A stretch of DNA of 64,000 bases, from contig CAUJHF010000025.1 in assembly GCA_963204745.1 (NCBI GenBank), forward strand, positions 1 to 64,000. Direction: 5' to 3'. The DNA comes from Pseudomonadota bacterium (lineage in GTDB: Bacteria > Pseudomonadota > Gammaproteobacteria > Steroidobacterales > GCA-2729495). A program made the translations under genes and the position numbers. The first letter of the stretch is position 1. Each line of letters begins with the position of its first letter. Positions 47,789 through 56,761 of this stretch are shown here, one piece after another. The notes under the pieces are model-generated. The model worked only from the letters and a program-made list of their open reading frames with translations. It did not search any database and was not told where the DNA came from.

Positions 47789-49753
47789 TCAGGCCTGGCC
47801 GCGCAGCTGCTCGACGATAGCCGGATTCTCGAGCGTGGAAATATCCTCGGTGATTTCCTCGTCGCGCGCGATGGCGCGTAGCAGCCGTCGCATGATTTTT
47901 CCGGAGCGGGTCTTCGGCAGGTTGTCGGCAAAGCGGATATCGTCCGGTTTGGCGATGGCGCCGAGTTCCTGGCCGACGAAATCGCGCAGTTCTGCTGCCA
48001 GCTGCTCAGCCTCTGCGCCAGTCGGTCGCGTGCCGCGACATACGACGTAGGCGAAGATCGATTCGCCCTTGATATCGTGCAGGCGGCTGACCACGGCAGC
48101 TTCAGCCACCCGCGGATGCGCGACAAAAGCGGATTCGACTTCCATGGTGCCCAGCCGGTGTCCGGACACCTTGAACACGTCGTCAGCGCGGCCCATGCAC
48201 CAGAAGTAGCCGTCCTGGTCCTGGTGAGCGGTATCGCCGGCCACGTAGTAGCGGTTGCCAAACCGGCTCCAGTAGGTCGACAGATAGCGAGCGTTGTCGC
48301 GCCAGATCGTGCGCAGCATGCCTGGCCATGGCTTGCGGATCACCAGCCAGCCGCCCTGATCCGGGTTGGTCACCAGATGGCCATCGTTATCGACGATGGC
48401 CATGTCGATGCCCGGTAGTGGCGTCGTACAGGAACCGGGTTTGGTGGCCGTGACACCGGGTATCGGGCTGGCCATGATTGCGCCGGTCTCGGTCTGCCAC
48501 CAGGTATCAACGATCGGGCAGCGTTTCCCGCCAATCACGGTGTGATACCAGATCCATGCCTCCGGATTGATCGGTTCACCGACACTGCCGAGCAGGCGCA
48601 GCCTCGAGAGGTCGTATTTCGCCGGGATCTCGTTGCCGAGTTTCATCAGGGCACGCAGCGCAGTCGGTGCGGTATAGAAAATGGTGACGCCGAGCTTTGC
48701 GCAGATCTGCCAGAAACGCCCGCCATCAGGATACATGGGCGCACCTTCGTACATCACGATGGTGGCCCCGACCGCCAGCGGGCCGTAACAGACGTAGGTG
48801 TGTCCGGTCACCCAGCCGACGTCTGCGGTACACCAGAAGATGTCTTCATCGTGCAGGTCGAAGACCCACTGCGAGGTGAGTTTGGCGCTGAGCAGATAGC
48901 CGGCTGTGGAATGCTGAATGCCCTTCGGCTTGCCTGTAGAGCCGGAGGTATAGAGCAGGAACAGCGGATGCTCGGCCCCCACCCAGGCCGGTTCGCAGCG
49001 ATCACGCTGGTCTTTCACCACGTCAGACCACCAGAGGTCGCGGCCTTCCTGCATGGTGACCGGTTCGCCGGTGCGCCTGAATACGATGACCTTCTCGACG
49101 GTCTTGCAGCCGTCCGCGAGTGCCTTGTCGACGGCCGACTTGAGTTCCACGCTCTTGCCGCCGCGCCAGCCGCCGTCAGCGGTGATCACCATGCGGGCAC
49201 CGGCATCCTTGATCCGGTCGCGCAGCGAGTTGGCGGAGAAGCCGCCAAACACCACGGAGTGCGTGGCGCCGATGCGTGCGCAGGCCTGCATGGCGATGAC
49301 CGCCTGGGGCACCATCGGCATATAGATGACGATACGGTCGCCGGGCTCGATACCCTGCGCTTTCAATGCATTGGCGAAGCGGCAGACCTCCGCCGTCAGC
49401 TGCCGGTAGCTCAGCGTGTGGCTGTCGCCGGGCTCACCTTCGAAGATGATTGCCGGTTTGTCACCGTTTGCAGCCAGATGCACATCCAGACAGTTGTAGG
49501 AGGCATTGAGCATCCCGTCGGCGAACCAGCGATAGTTGGGCGCCTGGGTATCGTCGAGCGTCTGTTTGAATTTGGTGTGCCAGCTGAGCTCCTGGCGTGC
49601 GAGGCGTGCCCAAAAGGCCACGTTGTCGCGGTCTGCTTCGGTATTGAGCGCGGCGAATTCGGCCGGCGTGATGCAGGCCCTGGCGGCGAATTCGGGTGGT
49701 GGTGTGAAGCTGCGGTTCTCGTGGAGTATCGATTCGAGATTGTTGTCGGTCAT
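47789..49753 (-). CDS. acs: acetyl-CoA synthetase
   Basis: The protein has 654 residues, the normal length. AMP-forming synthetase motifs: [21 protein letters not shown] (P-loop), [50 protein letters not shown], and the catalytic, acetylation-regulated Lys in [17 protein letters not shown] near the C-terminus. It converts acetate, CoA and ATP to acetyl-CoA. It is a single gene between the convergent namZ and the upstream HNH endonuclease on the same strand. Confidence 0.97.
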   Translation of the reverse strand: MTDNNLESILHENRSFTPPPEFAARACITPAEFAALNTEADRDNVAFWARLARQELSWHTKFKQTLDDTQAPNYRWFADGMLNASYNCLDVHLAANGDKPAIIFEGEPGDSHTLSYRQLTAEVCRFANALKAQGIEPGDRIVIYMPMVPQAVIAMQACARIGATHSVVFGGFSANSLRDRIKDAGARMVITADGGWRGGKSVELKSAVDKALADGCKTVEKVIVFRRTGEPVTMQEGRDLWWSDVVKDQRDRCEPAWVGAEHPLFLLYTSGSTGKPKGIQHSTAGYLLSAKLTSQWVFDLHDEDIFWCTADVGWVTGHTYVCYGPLAVGATIVMYEGAPMYPDGGRFWQICAKLGVTIFYTAPTALRALMKLGNEIPAKYDLSRLRLLGSVGEPINPEAWIWYHTVIGGKRCPIVDTWWQTETGAIMASPIPGVTATKPGSCTTPLPGIDMAIVDNDGHLVTNPDQGGWLVIRKPWPGMLRTIWRDNARYLSTYWSRFGNRYYVAGDTAHQDQDGYFWCMGRADDVFKVSGHRLGTMEVESAFVAHPRVAEAAVVSRLHDIKGESIFAYVVCRGTRPTGAEAEQLAAELRDFVGQELGAIAKPDDIRFADNLPKTRSGKIMRRLLRAIARDEEITEDISTLENPAIVEQLRGQA

Positions 49754-49774
49754 GCCTGGCTCCGAAGTCGAACT

Positions 49775-50413
49775 TCAGGCCAGTGTGCCAGCTTTCAGGC
49801 TCGATGCCAGCCGGTGATGCAAGGGGCTCGTGCGCGGGATATGCGCGAGCAGGAACTCCATCTGGTCGGCGAGTACGCGACGGCCCTTGAGATAGATGTA
49901 TTCGGCGTAGGTGGGCGTGAAGGGCACTGCGATGAGCTGCATGCCCGCCTCTTCAGGTGTCAGGCCGCCCTTGTGGTTGTTGCAGCGTCGGCACGCTGTT
50001 ACGACATTGGTCCAGGTATCGGTGCCTTTTTTCGACAGTGGCTGCACGTGGTCGCGCGTGAGATCACGCGTCGTATGCAGCTGTCCGCAGTAGAGGCACA
50101 GATTGGAGTCACGTCTGAACAGCGTCTTGTTGTTGAGTGGCGGGATGTAGCAGTCCATCAGATCAGCCACAGCCGGAGAACGGCCCACCGTGGCAATGAT
50201 GGAGCTCACCTCAATACAGCTCTGCCGGCGCGTCGTCGCGTTGAAGCCGCCGTGAATGCGAAACAGGGGCGAGCCGAAGCTGTAGGCGACCTGTTCCAGG
50301 TAATAGAGGCGCACAGCATCCCGGTAGTCGATCCACTCAAGCGGCATGCCGGCCACGTCGGTGCGCAAGACCTGCTGCGAATAATCACTGACTTCTTTGT
50401 GGAGGTACAACAT
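49775..50413 (-). CDS. HNH endonuclease
   Basis: The protein has 212 residues from the ATG at 50413; a TTG at 50440 is the alternative. N-terminal part: VLRTDVAGMPLEWIDYRDAVRLYYLEQVAYSFG. The HNH core is LCLYCGQLHTTRDLTRDHVQPLSKKGTDTWTNVVTACRRCNNHKG, with two CxxC pairs for zinc and the catalytic His. This chromosomally conserved group of HNH proteins is common in proteobacteria and is not linked to restriction systems; its target is unknown. Upstream, on the other strand, is the long priA regulatory region. Confidence 0.88.
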   Translation of the reverse strand: MLYLHKEVSDYSQQVLRTDVAGMPLEWIDYRDAVRLYYLEQVAYSFGSPLFRIHGGFNATTRRQSCIEVSSIIATVGRSPAVADLMDCYIPPLNNKTLFRRDSNLCLYCGQLHTTRDLTRDHVQPLSKKGTDTWTNVVTACRRCNNHKGGLTPEEAGMQLIAVPFTPTYAEYIYLKGRRVLADQMEFLLAHIPRTSPLHHRLASSLKAGTLA

Positions 50414-50674
50414 AAAGAGCCGACCCTGCCTTTGAGTCAATCATGAGGGTTCTGCAGACAAAAAAACAATTCCCCGTTTGCAGGCCACCGCGTTCTGCGT
50501 GTGCGCGACCGGATTTCCAGCATCGCGTTATGCGCAATGTGCAATGCTTTGTCCTGTTCGCCGATCCGTATCCCTGCGAGTCCCGGAAGCAGCCTCGGGG
50601 AGGGGCAAAAATGTGGGGCAATAACCGGGATTTCTCACTGTTTTTGCTGAAAAACCGCGTTGCGGCAGCAGCAG

Positions 50675-50683
50675 TTATGCACA
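50675..50683 (+). other. DnaA box (TTATGCACA)
   Basis: TTATGCACA fits the E. coli DnaA consensus TTWTNCACA at every position. It lies on the HNH side of the AT-rich segment, about 170 bp before the paired boxes. Confidence 0.55.
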
Positions 50684-50853
50684 ATTCTCACCGGGGCTGG
50701 CGGCTTAGGCGTCTTTTGCACTACAGATATAACGATGTGATTGTAAAATGTTGTTTTATAAAGATTATAATAGAAGGGCAAAATCTGCTCAGCTTGTCAT
50801 AATTGCTGCAATGACGTGGTCAGCGGCCCTTTGGCCCCAAGAAATCAACAGAC

Positions 50854-50876
50854 TTATCCACAGGATCTGTGGATAA
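50854..50876. other. inverted pair of perfect DnaA boxes
   Basis: TTATCCACA (50854-50862) and its reverse complement TGTGGATAA (50868-50876) face each other across five bases (GGATC). Both are the highest-affinity R1-type sequence. They overlap the longest possible start of priA (GTG at 50869) and lie 38 bp before the start I prefer (50914), so they would act within or just after its promoter. Confidence 0.75.
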
Positions 50877-50913
50877 ATGCGGCACAGCAAAAGTAGCGGT
50901 GGATGTCAGTCGC

Positions 50914-53115
50914 GTGCTTGAAGTCCAGCAGATTCTTGAGGTTGCAGTTGCGGCCCCGGTGATGGGCGTTTTCGACTACCTCGCGCCGGCCAGCGTTGAC
51001 GCCCCACTGCTCGTCGGTCAGCGTCTGCGCGTGCCCTTCGGGCGCGGCACGCGCATGGGCTGGCTCGTCGGCAGCAAAGCAGTCAGCGAGCTGCCGGCGC
51101 ATCGTCTGCGTCGCGTGCTGTCGGTGCTCGATACGGAGCCGCTGCTGCCACCAGACCTGTTGGGCATGCTGGTATGGGCCGCGCGCTATTACCAGCATCC
51201 GCTCGGCGAGGTACTTGCCGCTGCGCTTCCCAAGGCGCTCAGGGAAGGTCGGGATACGGCCAGTGGCGAGATGCTTTGGGCGCTCAATGCTGAAGGCATG
51301 AGCGCAGACCCGGAGATCCTTCGTCGCGCTCCGGCGCAACTGCGCATTTACCAGGCGCTGCGCGACCGCCCGCTGCCCGCCGCCGCTGCGGACCTGGAAG
51401 CGGTCACCAGTACCTGGCGCCGCGCGCTGGCAGCGCTCGGCGCGCGCGGCTGGGTAACGGTCAGCCATGCGACGGTGGCCTTGCCGGTCGCAGATATCGC
51501 GCCTGATGTACCGCCGGAGCTGACAGCTGACCAGGCCCGGGCTGTAGAACAAATCAATGCGGCGCAGGGCTATCAGTGCTTTCTGCTCGACGGGGTGACC
51601 GGCAGCGGCAAGACCGAGGTTTATCTGCGCAGCATCGAACAGGTGCTGGCAACGGGCAAACAAAGCCTGGTGCTGGTTCCGGAGATAGGGCTTACGCCGC
51701 AGCTCCTCGAGCGCTTCCAGCGCCGCTTTCAGCTGCCTGTCGCCCTGCTGCATTCCGGGCTCAGTGACGGTGAGCGTTTGCGCGCGTTTACGGCGTCCAG
51801 CGATGGTACGGCAAGAATCGTGATCGGTACCCGTTCGGCGATCTTCGCGCCGCTGCAGCGTCCGGGCCTTATCGTCGCCGATGAAGAGCACGATCCCTCC
51901 TACAAGCAGCAGGAGGGTTGGCGCTACTCGGCGCGTGATCTTGCGGTGTGGCGCGCGCGTGAACTCGGTGTGCCGCTGGTGCTGGGTTCGGCGACGCCGT
52001 CGCTGGAGTCGATCGAGAATGCGCGCAGCGGGCGCTATACCCGTCTGGTGCTGCCGTTGCGGACAGGTGCTGCCGGCCAGCCACGTGTGTCGCTCATCGA
52101 TTTGCGACAGCACATTCCCAGCGAGGGACTCACGCAGCCTTTGCTGGCCGCTATCCGCCGCCATCTCGGTGCGGGCGGCCAGGTACTGATCTATCTCAAC
52201 CGGCGCGGCTATGCACCAGTGCTGATGTGCCCCGGTTGCGGGGAGGTGGTGGAGTGCAAGCGCTGCGATGCCCGGATGGTGCTGCACCAGCAGCGCGGGT
52301 TGCTCGTCTGCCATCACTGCGGCAGCGAACGACCGGTGCCCGCGCAGTGCCCGGAGTGCACAGCCGAACTCAAGGCGGTTGGACAGGGCACCGAACGGCT
52401 GGAACGGGCGCTGGCTGCCGCATTCCCGGACCAGCAGATCGAACGCATCGACCGCGACACGACCCGGCGGCGCGGCGAGATCGAACGCCGGCTCAGGCGG
52501 GTCCGCGATGAGGAAGCGCGGATTCTGATGGGGACGCAGATGCTCACCAAGGGCCACGACTTTCCGCGCGTCACCCTGGTGGGCATCGTCGATGCTGATC
52601 AGGGGCTGTTTGGCAGCGATTTCCGCAGCGCCGAGCGTCTGGCGCAATCATTTGTCCAGGTCGCCGGCCGCGCTGGCCGTGCCGAACATCCCGGCGAGGT
52701 CTGTCTGCAGACCATGTTTCCCGAGCATCCGCTGCTGCGCGTGCTGATCAACGAGGGCTATGCACAGTTTGCGACGCTGGCGCTGGAGGAGCGGCGGCAG
52801 GCCGGCTGGCCGCCCTTCGCATGTCTGGCGCTGCTGCGGGCCGAGGCGAGCCAGCGCCCGCAGGTATTCAGTTTTCTGCAGGCAGCTGCAGCGCTCGCCC
52901 GCGAATATGCGCCCGCCGGTCTGAACGTGCTCGGTCCGGCATCGGCGCCGATGGAAAGACGCGCCGGGCGCTATCGTGGCCAGCTGCTCCTCCAGGCTGG
53001 CTCGCGGCGCGAGCTGCAGCGGTTCTTGCCCGCATGGCGCGAGGCCGTTGCCGGGATCGAGGTACAGCGTCGGGTGCGCTGGAGTCTGGATGTGGATCCG
53101 GTGGATCTGTTCTGA
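50914..53115 (+). CDS. priA: primosomal protein N' (replication restart helicase PriA)
   Basis: The protein has 733 residues from GTG 50914, compared with 732 in E. coli. That start places FDYLAP at residues 20-25 as in the homologue; GTG codons at 50869 and 50899 are alternatives. A 3'-DNA-binding domain and winged helix come first. Walker A is DGVTGSGKTEVYL (about 227), followed by DEEHD-box VADEEHDPSYKQQ. Two zinc sites have eight Cys (CPGCGEVVECKRC and CHHCG...CPEC, about 440-490). Helicase motifs V and VI include GTQMLTKGHDFP and QVAGRAGRA. It reloads DnaB at stalled forks. It is followed 72 bp later by argS, the conserved priA-argS-SPOR order. Confidence 0.96.
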   Translation: MLEVQQILEVAVAAPVMGVFDYLAPASVDAPLLVGQRLRVPFGRGTRMGWLVGSKAVSELPAHRLRRVLSVLDTEPLLPPDLLGMLVWAARYYQHPLGEVLAAALPKALREGRDTASGEMLWALNAEGMSADPEILRRAPAQLRIYQALRDRPLPAAAADLEAVTSTWRRALAALGARGWVTVSHATVALPVADIAPDVPPELTADQARAVEQINAAQGYQCFLLDGVTGSGKTEVYLRSIEQVLATGKQSLVLVPEIGLTPQLLERFQRRFQLPVALLHSGLSDGERLRAFTASSDGTARIVIGTRSAIFAPLQRPGLIVADEEHDPSYKQQEGWRYSARDLAVWRARELGVPLVLGSATPSLESIENARSGRYTRLVLPLRTGAAGQPRVSLIDLRQHIPSEGLTQPLLAAIRRHLGAGGQVLIYLNRRGYAPVLMCPGCGEVVECKRCDARMVLHQQRGLLVCHHCGSERPVPAQCPECTAELKAVGQGTERLERALAAAFPDQQIERIDRDTTRRRGEIERRLRRVRDEEARILMGTQMLTKGHDFPRVTLVGIVDADQGLFGSDFRSAERLAQSFVQVAGRAGRAEHPGEVCLQTMFPEHPLLRVLINEGYAQFATLALEERRQAGWPPFACLALLRAEASQRPQVFSFLQAAAALAREYAPAGLNVLGPASAPMERRAGRYRGQLLLQAGSRRELQRFLPAWREAVAGIEVQRRVRWSLDVDPVDLF

Positions 53116-53187
53116 GATGCTTCCGTGAAACAACAGAGTGCCGCAACCGGCTAGAATCCCCGTTATTCCCCGCCGACATTTTTCACT

Positions 53188-54945
53188 ATGCAGATTACAG
53201 CCCACATCGCGCAGGTCCTGTGCAACGCGCTGGCCTGGCCGGTCGAGCGCAGCGCGCAAATTGAAGCGGCGCTGACCACGCCGCCGAATCTCGCCCTGGG
53301 CGACTGCGCATTTCCATGCTTCCAGCTTGCCAAAGAGCTGCGTCTGGCGCCAAACAGGATTGCGCAGGACCTGGCAACAAAAATCCAGCCGGACCGGCTG
53401 ATTGCCAGCGCCACAGCTGAAGGGCCCTACCTCAATCTGTTCCTGAACCGGCGCAATGCGCTCGGTCAGGTGCTCGGCGAGATCCGCGAGAGTCCTGCCA
53501 CCTACGGTCACACCGATATGGGCCGCGGTCAGATGCTGGTGCTGGATTTTTCCGCGCCCAATATCGCCAAGCCCTTTCACTTCGGTCACCTGCGCTCCAC
53601 CAATCTCGGTGCGGATCTGGCGCGGATCCTCGCTTTCCAGGGCTGGGAGGTGCTGCGCAAGAACTATCTGGGCGACTGGGGTACACAGTTCGGTTTCGTG
53701 ATCTATGCCTGGCAGAAGTGGGGCGACGAAGCCGCCCTCGAGGCACGGGCGATCGACTACCTGGTTGAACTCTACGTCCGCGCAAACCGCGAGAGCGAGC
53801 AGGATCCTTCCGTCCGTGAGCAGGCACGCAGCCTGTTTTTGCGCCTGGAGCAGGGTGATGCGGAGATCCGCGCACTCTGGACCCGGTTCCGGGAGCTGTC
53901 GCTCGAGGGCTTTACCCGGACCTATACGCGGCTCGGCATCAGCTTTGATTCCTACGATGGCGAGTCGGCGATCAATCACAAGGTGCAGCCGGTCATCCAG
54001 CGCTTTCTGCAAGCCGGCGTGGCGAAGGAGTCGCTGGGCGCGATCGTGGTCGAGGTATCGGACGTGCTCGGGCGGGACATCGCCCCGTGCATGCTGCAGA
54101 AATCTGATGGCGCTTCGACCTATGCCGCACGCGATTGTGCCGAGGCCATCGACCGCTGGGAGCGCTACCAGTTTGGCGCCAACCTCTACGTGGTGTCCCG
54201 CCAGGAAGACCACTTCGCCCAGGTCTTCGCCGCGCTCGGCAAGCTGGCCGTCGCCGAAAAGTGGCCGGTGAACTGGCCGTCCCGCTGTGAAAACATCAGC
54301 TTCGGCTATGTGCGCGGCATGTCCACGCGCAAGGGTGAGGCCGTGTGGCTGGAAGCGGTGCTCGACGAAGCGCGTGACCGGGCTGGCCGCTTTCGTGCGC
54401 AGCGGGCCGAGGCCAGTGCGCGTGGCGCGATCGCACTGGCGGCCGGCGAGGCAGATGCAGTCAGCGAAGCGGTGGGGCAGGCGGCGCTCCTGTACTTCGA
54501 TGTCTCGTCGCGGCGCATGACCGACCTCAGTTTCGACTGGGACGCGGTGCTGCAGTTCGAGGGCAATACCGGCCCCTACCTGCAGTATGCGCACGCGCGC
54601 ATGAGCGGTATCTTCCGCAAAGCCGGTGAGCTGGGTCTCACCGCAATCGACGAGCCCGGTGATCTCGCCATGCTGGGCACTGATGAAGAGTGGCTGCTGG
54701 TGCAGAAGTTGCGCGGATATGCCGGAGCCTTGCGCCGTGCGGCGGAATTGCGCGAGCCCTTCGAGGTCGCCCACTATCTTTACGAACTCGCCAGTGTGTT
54801 CAATACCTTCTATAACCGGCATGTGGTGCTCGATGTGACCGAGCCGGTCCGCAGCCGGGCGCGGCTCACGCTGGTGAAAGCGACCCGGAGCGTGCTGCGC
54901 AGCGGTCTGCAGCTGCTGGGCATCCGCGCCCTGGACCACATGTAG
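53188..54945 (+). CDS. argS: arginyl-tRNA synthetase
   Basis: The protein has 585 residues of class I. An N-terminal Add1 domain precedes the HIGH-type motif, here HFGH within SAPNIAKPFHFGHLRSTNLG (about 123-142). NYLGDWGTQFGF and a KMSKS equivalent GMSTRKGE (about 377) follow, then a C-terminal all-helical anticodon domain ending LLGIRALDHM. It charges tRNA-Arg. The SPNIAKPF/GDWG-QFG/MSTRKG combination resembles the mitochondrial/yeast-type enzyme more than the E. coli type (NVAKEMHVGH). It is 8 bp upstream of the SPOR gene. Confidence 0.96.
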   Translation: MQITAHIAQVLCNALAWPVERSAQIEAALTTPPNLALGDCAFPCFQLAKELRLAPNRIAQDLATKIQPDRLIASATAEGPYLNLFLNRRNALGQVLGEIRESPATYGHTDMGRGQMLVLDFSAPNIAKPFHFGHLRSTNLGADLARILAFQGWEVLRKNYLGDWGTQFGFVIYAWQKWGDEAALEARAIDYLVELYVRANRESEQDPSVREQARSLFLRLEQGDAEIRALWTRFRELSLEGFTRTYTRLGISFDSYDGESAINHKVQPVIQRFLQAGVAKESLGAIVVEVSDVLGRDIAPCMLQKSDGASTYAARDCAEAIDRWERYQFGANLYVVSRQEDHFAQVFAALGKLAVAEKWPVNWPSRCENISFGYVRGMSTRKGEAVWLEAVLDEARDRAGRFRAQRAEASARGAIALAAGEADAVSEAVGQAALLYFDVSSRRMTDLSFDWDAVLQFEGNTGPYLQYAHARMSGIFRKAGELGLTAIDEPGDLAMLGTDEEWLLVQKLRGYAGALRRAAELREPFEVAHYLYELASVFNTFYNRHVVLDVTEPVRSRARLTLVKATRSVLRSGLQLLGIRALDHM

Positions 54946-54953
54946 GGGACGGT

Positions 54954-55505
54954 ATGGCACGCAGACGCAAGACAAGGAAACGGCGTGCGGCGACAAGGCC
55001 GCTGAGCAGCTTGTGGCTGGCTGTGCTGCTGATCGTGGTACTCGGTAGCGGCGCCTGGTACTACTGGACGCAGCGTGAGGCTGGAGCCGGACCGCCTGCG
55101 AAGGAAGTGAAGAAGCCGGCGGCAAAAGCTGCTCCGGCTGCGCCGGCAACGCCTGCCGAAGACCCTGGCCGCTTCGAGTTTTACGATACCCTGCCCAATG
55201 CGGAGGTACCGATTGCAGAGGATGGAGCGTCGTCTGCTGCCGGCATCAGTTTGCCGCCGGTGGTGACACCGGGTACCTATGTCGTGCAGGCTGGCGCCTT
55301 CCCGGCCTTTGCCGAAGCCGACAAGGTAAAGGCCCGGTTGGCACTGCTCGGCATCGTTGCCGAGATCCAGAGCGCCGAGGCCGATGGCCGGACCTTTCAT
55401 CGCGTCCGTATCGGGCCGATTGACGATCTCAATCAGCTCAACCGCCTGCGAGCCCGGTTGCGTCAGAACCGTATCGACTTCATGGTCATTCCCGTTGTCG
55501 AATGA
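54954..55505 (+). CDS. SPOR-domain protein (FtsN-like)
   Basis: The protein has 183 residues. A short, strongly basic cytoplasmic N-terminus (MARRRKTRKRRAATR) is followed by one membrane helix (about 20-38), an Ala/Pro/Lys-rich periplasmic linker, and a C-terminal SPOR domain (about 100-183: YVVQAGAFPAFAEADKVKARLALLGIVAEI, FHRVRIGPIDDLNQLNRLRARLR). SPOR binds denuded peptidoglycan at the septum. Topology and position after argS match the FtsN-like gene of pseudomonads, but FtsN identity is not proven. Confidence 0.88.
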   Translation: MARRRKTRKRRAATRPLSSLWLAVLLIVVLGSGAWYYWTQREAGAGPPAKEVKKPAAKAAPAAPATPAEDPGRFEFYDTLPNAEVPIAEDGASSAAGISLPPVVTPGTYVVQAGAFPAFAEADKVKARLALLGIVAEIQSAEADGRTFHRVRIGPIDDLNQLNRLRARLRQNRIDFMVIPVVE

Positions 55506-55529
55506 CGCCCGGCTCTTGCAGGTGAGCGC

Positions 55530-56606
55530 ATGACGCGTCCTTTTGACCGCCGGTTTCCGCAGCTCGCCGCACGGCTGCCGTGGCGGGCGCTTGCTGACCT
55601 GCCCACGGCGCTGGAACCTGCGCCCCGGTTCAGTGCGGCACTCGGCATACCGTCGCTGCTCATCAAACGCGATGACCTGAGTGCCCGGCCCTATGGCGGC
55701 AACAAGGTGCGCAAGCTCGAGTACCTGCTGGGCGATGCGCTGGCCCGCGGTTGCGACGCGGTGCTGACCTTCGGCGCTGCCGGTTCAAACCATGTACTGG
55801 CAACCTCGATCTATGCCCGTCAGCTCGGGCTCGACTGTCATGCCGTGATCTCGGACCAGGTGCAGACGCCCTGGGTTGCTGACACGCTGCGCTGGCACCT
55901 GCAGCTCGGCACGCAGCTGATGCCGGCGGCAGGTTATGCGCAGATGCTGGAGATCGCTGCGGATATCCGCGCGCGGCATCCGGGCGGCGCAGACCAGGTC
56001 TATCAAATCCCCTGGGGTGGTTCTTCGCCACTGGGGACGATTGGTTTCGTGGCGGCCGGTTTCGAAATCGCGGCAGAGCTTGCGGCGCTCGGGATACGCG
56101 GGCCGGCGCGTATCTACCTGGCCTGCGGCACGATGGGCAGTGTTGCGGGGCTGGTGCTGGGACTGTACCTGGCCGGCAGCGATGCCACGGTCGTCGGCGT
56201 GCCGATCCTGCCGCAGGAGCGTGTTTCCGCGTCCGCCGTCGCCGCCCTGTGCAAGGCTGCCTGTGCAGAGATGCAGCAGCGCGACGCGAGCGTGCCGTCC
56301 TGTCCTGATCTGCAGTCGCGTCTTGAGTTCCGCAGCGGTTTCCTCGGCACCGGCTATGCGCAGGCGACGCCGGAAGGGCTGGAGGCGATGCACCTGGCCG
56401 ACGATCTCGCGGACCTCAAGGTTGAAACGACTTATACCGCCAAGGCGCTGGCCTGCCTGATTGCCGATGCGCGCAGCGGACGACTCGCCGGATACGTGCC
56501 GGTGTTCTGGCAGACCTGGAACTCGCGACCGAAGCCGCCGGAGCTCAAGCAGGCCGATGTGCGACATCTGCCTGCGAGTCTGCGCAAGTATCTTGCGGCC
56601 GACTGA
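55530..56606 (+). CDS. D-cysteine desulfhydrase / ACC-deaminase-family PLP enzyme
   Basis: The protein has 358 residues of PLP fold type II. LLIKRDDLSARPYGGNKVRKLEYLLGDAL contains the Schiff-base Lys (in GGNK, about 58), followed by FGAAGSNHVLATSIYARQLG. A Gly-rich phosphate cup AGLVLGLYL is seen at about 208. D-cysteine desulfhydrase cleaves D-Cys to pyruvate, H2S and ammonia; ACC deaminase is the close alternative and sequence alone does not settle it. It ends directly before the second REP cluster. Confidence 0.87.
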   Translation: MTRPFDRRFPQLAARLPWRALADLPTALEPAPRFSAALGIPSLLIKRDDLSARPYGGNKVRKLEYLLGDALARGCDAVLTFGAAGSNHVLATSIYARQLGLDCHAVISDQVQTPWVADTLRWHLQLGTQLMPAAGYAQMLEIAADIRARHPGGADQVYQIPWGGSSPLGTIGFVAAGFEIAAELAALGIRGPARIYLACGTMGSVAGLVLGLYLAGSDATVVGVPILPQERVSASAVAALCKAACAEMQQRDASVPSCPDLQSRLEFRSGFLGTGYAQATPEGLEAMHLADDLADLKVETTYTAKALACLIADARSGRLAGYVPVFWQTWNSRPKPPELKQADVRHLPASLRKYLAAD

Positions 56607-56610
56607 GACC

Positions 56611-56761
56611 CCTGGCAGGAGCGCCTTCAGGCGCGATCCCACCGCCGTAGGAGCGCCTTCAGGCGCGATCCTACCGTCGTAGGAGCGCCTTCAGGCGCGA
56701 TTATCGGCCCGAAGAATCGCGGCTGAAGGCGCTCCTACAGAAGGCGCTCCCTCCTGCCAGG
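56611..56761. repeat. REP-type palindrome cluster (five units)
   Basis: There are three direct units of the (GTA/GCA)GGAGCGCCTTCAGGCGCGAT type (starting about 56614, 56647 and 56679), then inverted units at 56715-56738 and a partial one to 56758. The unit at 56647-56674 is a full palindrome with outer arms GTAGGA/TCCTAC and inner GCGCC-TTCA-GGCGC. The whole block is bounded by CCTGGCAGGAGCGCC on the left and its near complement on the right. It fills the gap between the convergent desulfhydrase and ntrX-like genes exactly and would be transcribed as strong hairpins from either side. Confidence 0.88.

Larger units (their letters stand above)
50441..50913. promoter_or_regulatory. divergent HNH/priA intergenic region with AT-rich segment
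   Basis: This is the longest gene-free stretch in the window (about 470 bp). The interval 50705-50815 is strikingly AT-rich compared with everything around it. It contains a TATAAT at 50766-50771, with a TTGTAA 19 bp before it, a possible weak promoter toward priA. It also holds three DnaA-box matches, annotated separately, and one near-match TTATGCGCA (50528-50536). No tRNA or small-RNA gene was recognised. Confidence 0.6.

Noticed and set aside
50440..50880. tRNA or small RNA gene in the long intergenic region
   Set aside because: No cloverleaf, terminator hairpin with T-run, or recognisable RNA family motif was seen.
50854..52647. 597-residue open frame on the minus strand
   Set aside because: It is antisense to priA; no domain and shadow-like composition.
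52648..55149. 833-residue open frame on the minus strand
   Set aside because: It is antisense to argS and the 3' end of priA; no recognisable domain.
56611..56761. CRISPR array
   Set aside because: Repeat units are palindromic, closely packed and alternately inverted, with no uniform spacers and no cas genes; they fit REP elements.
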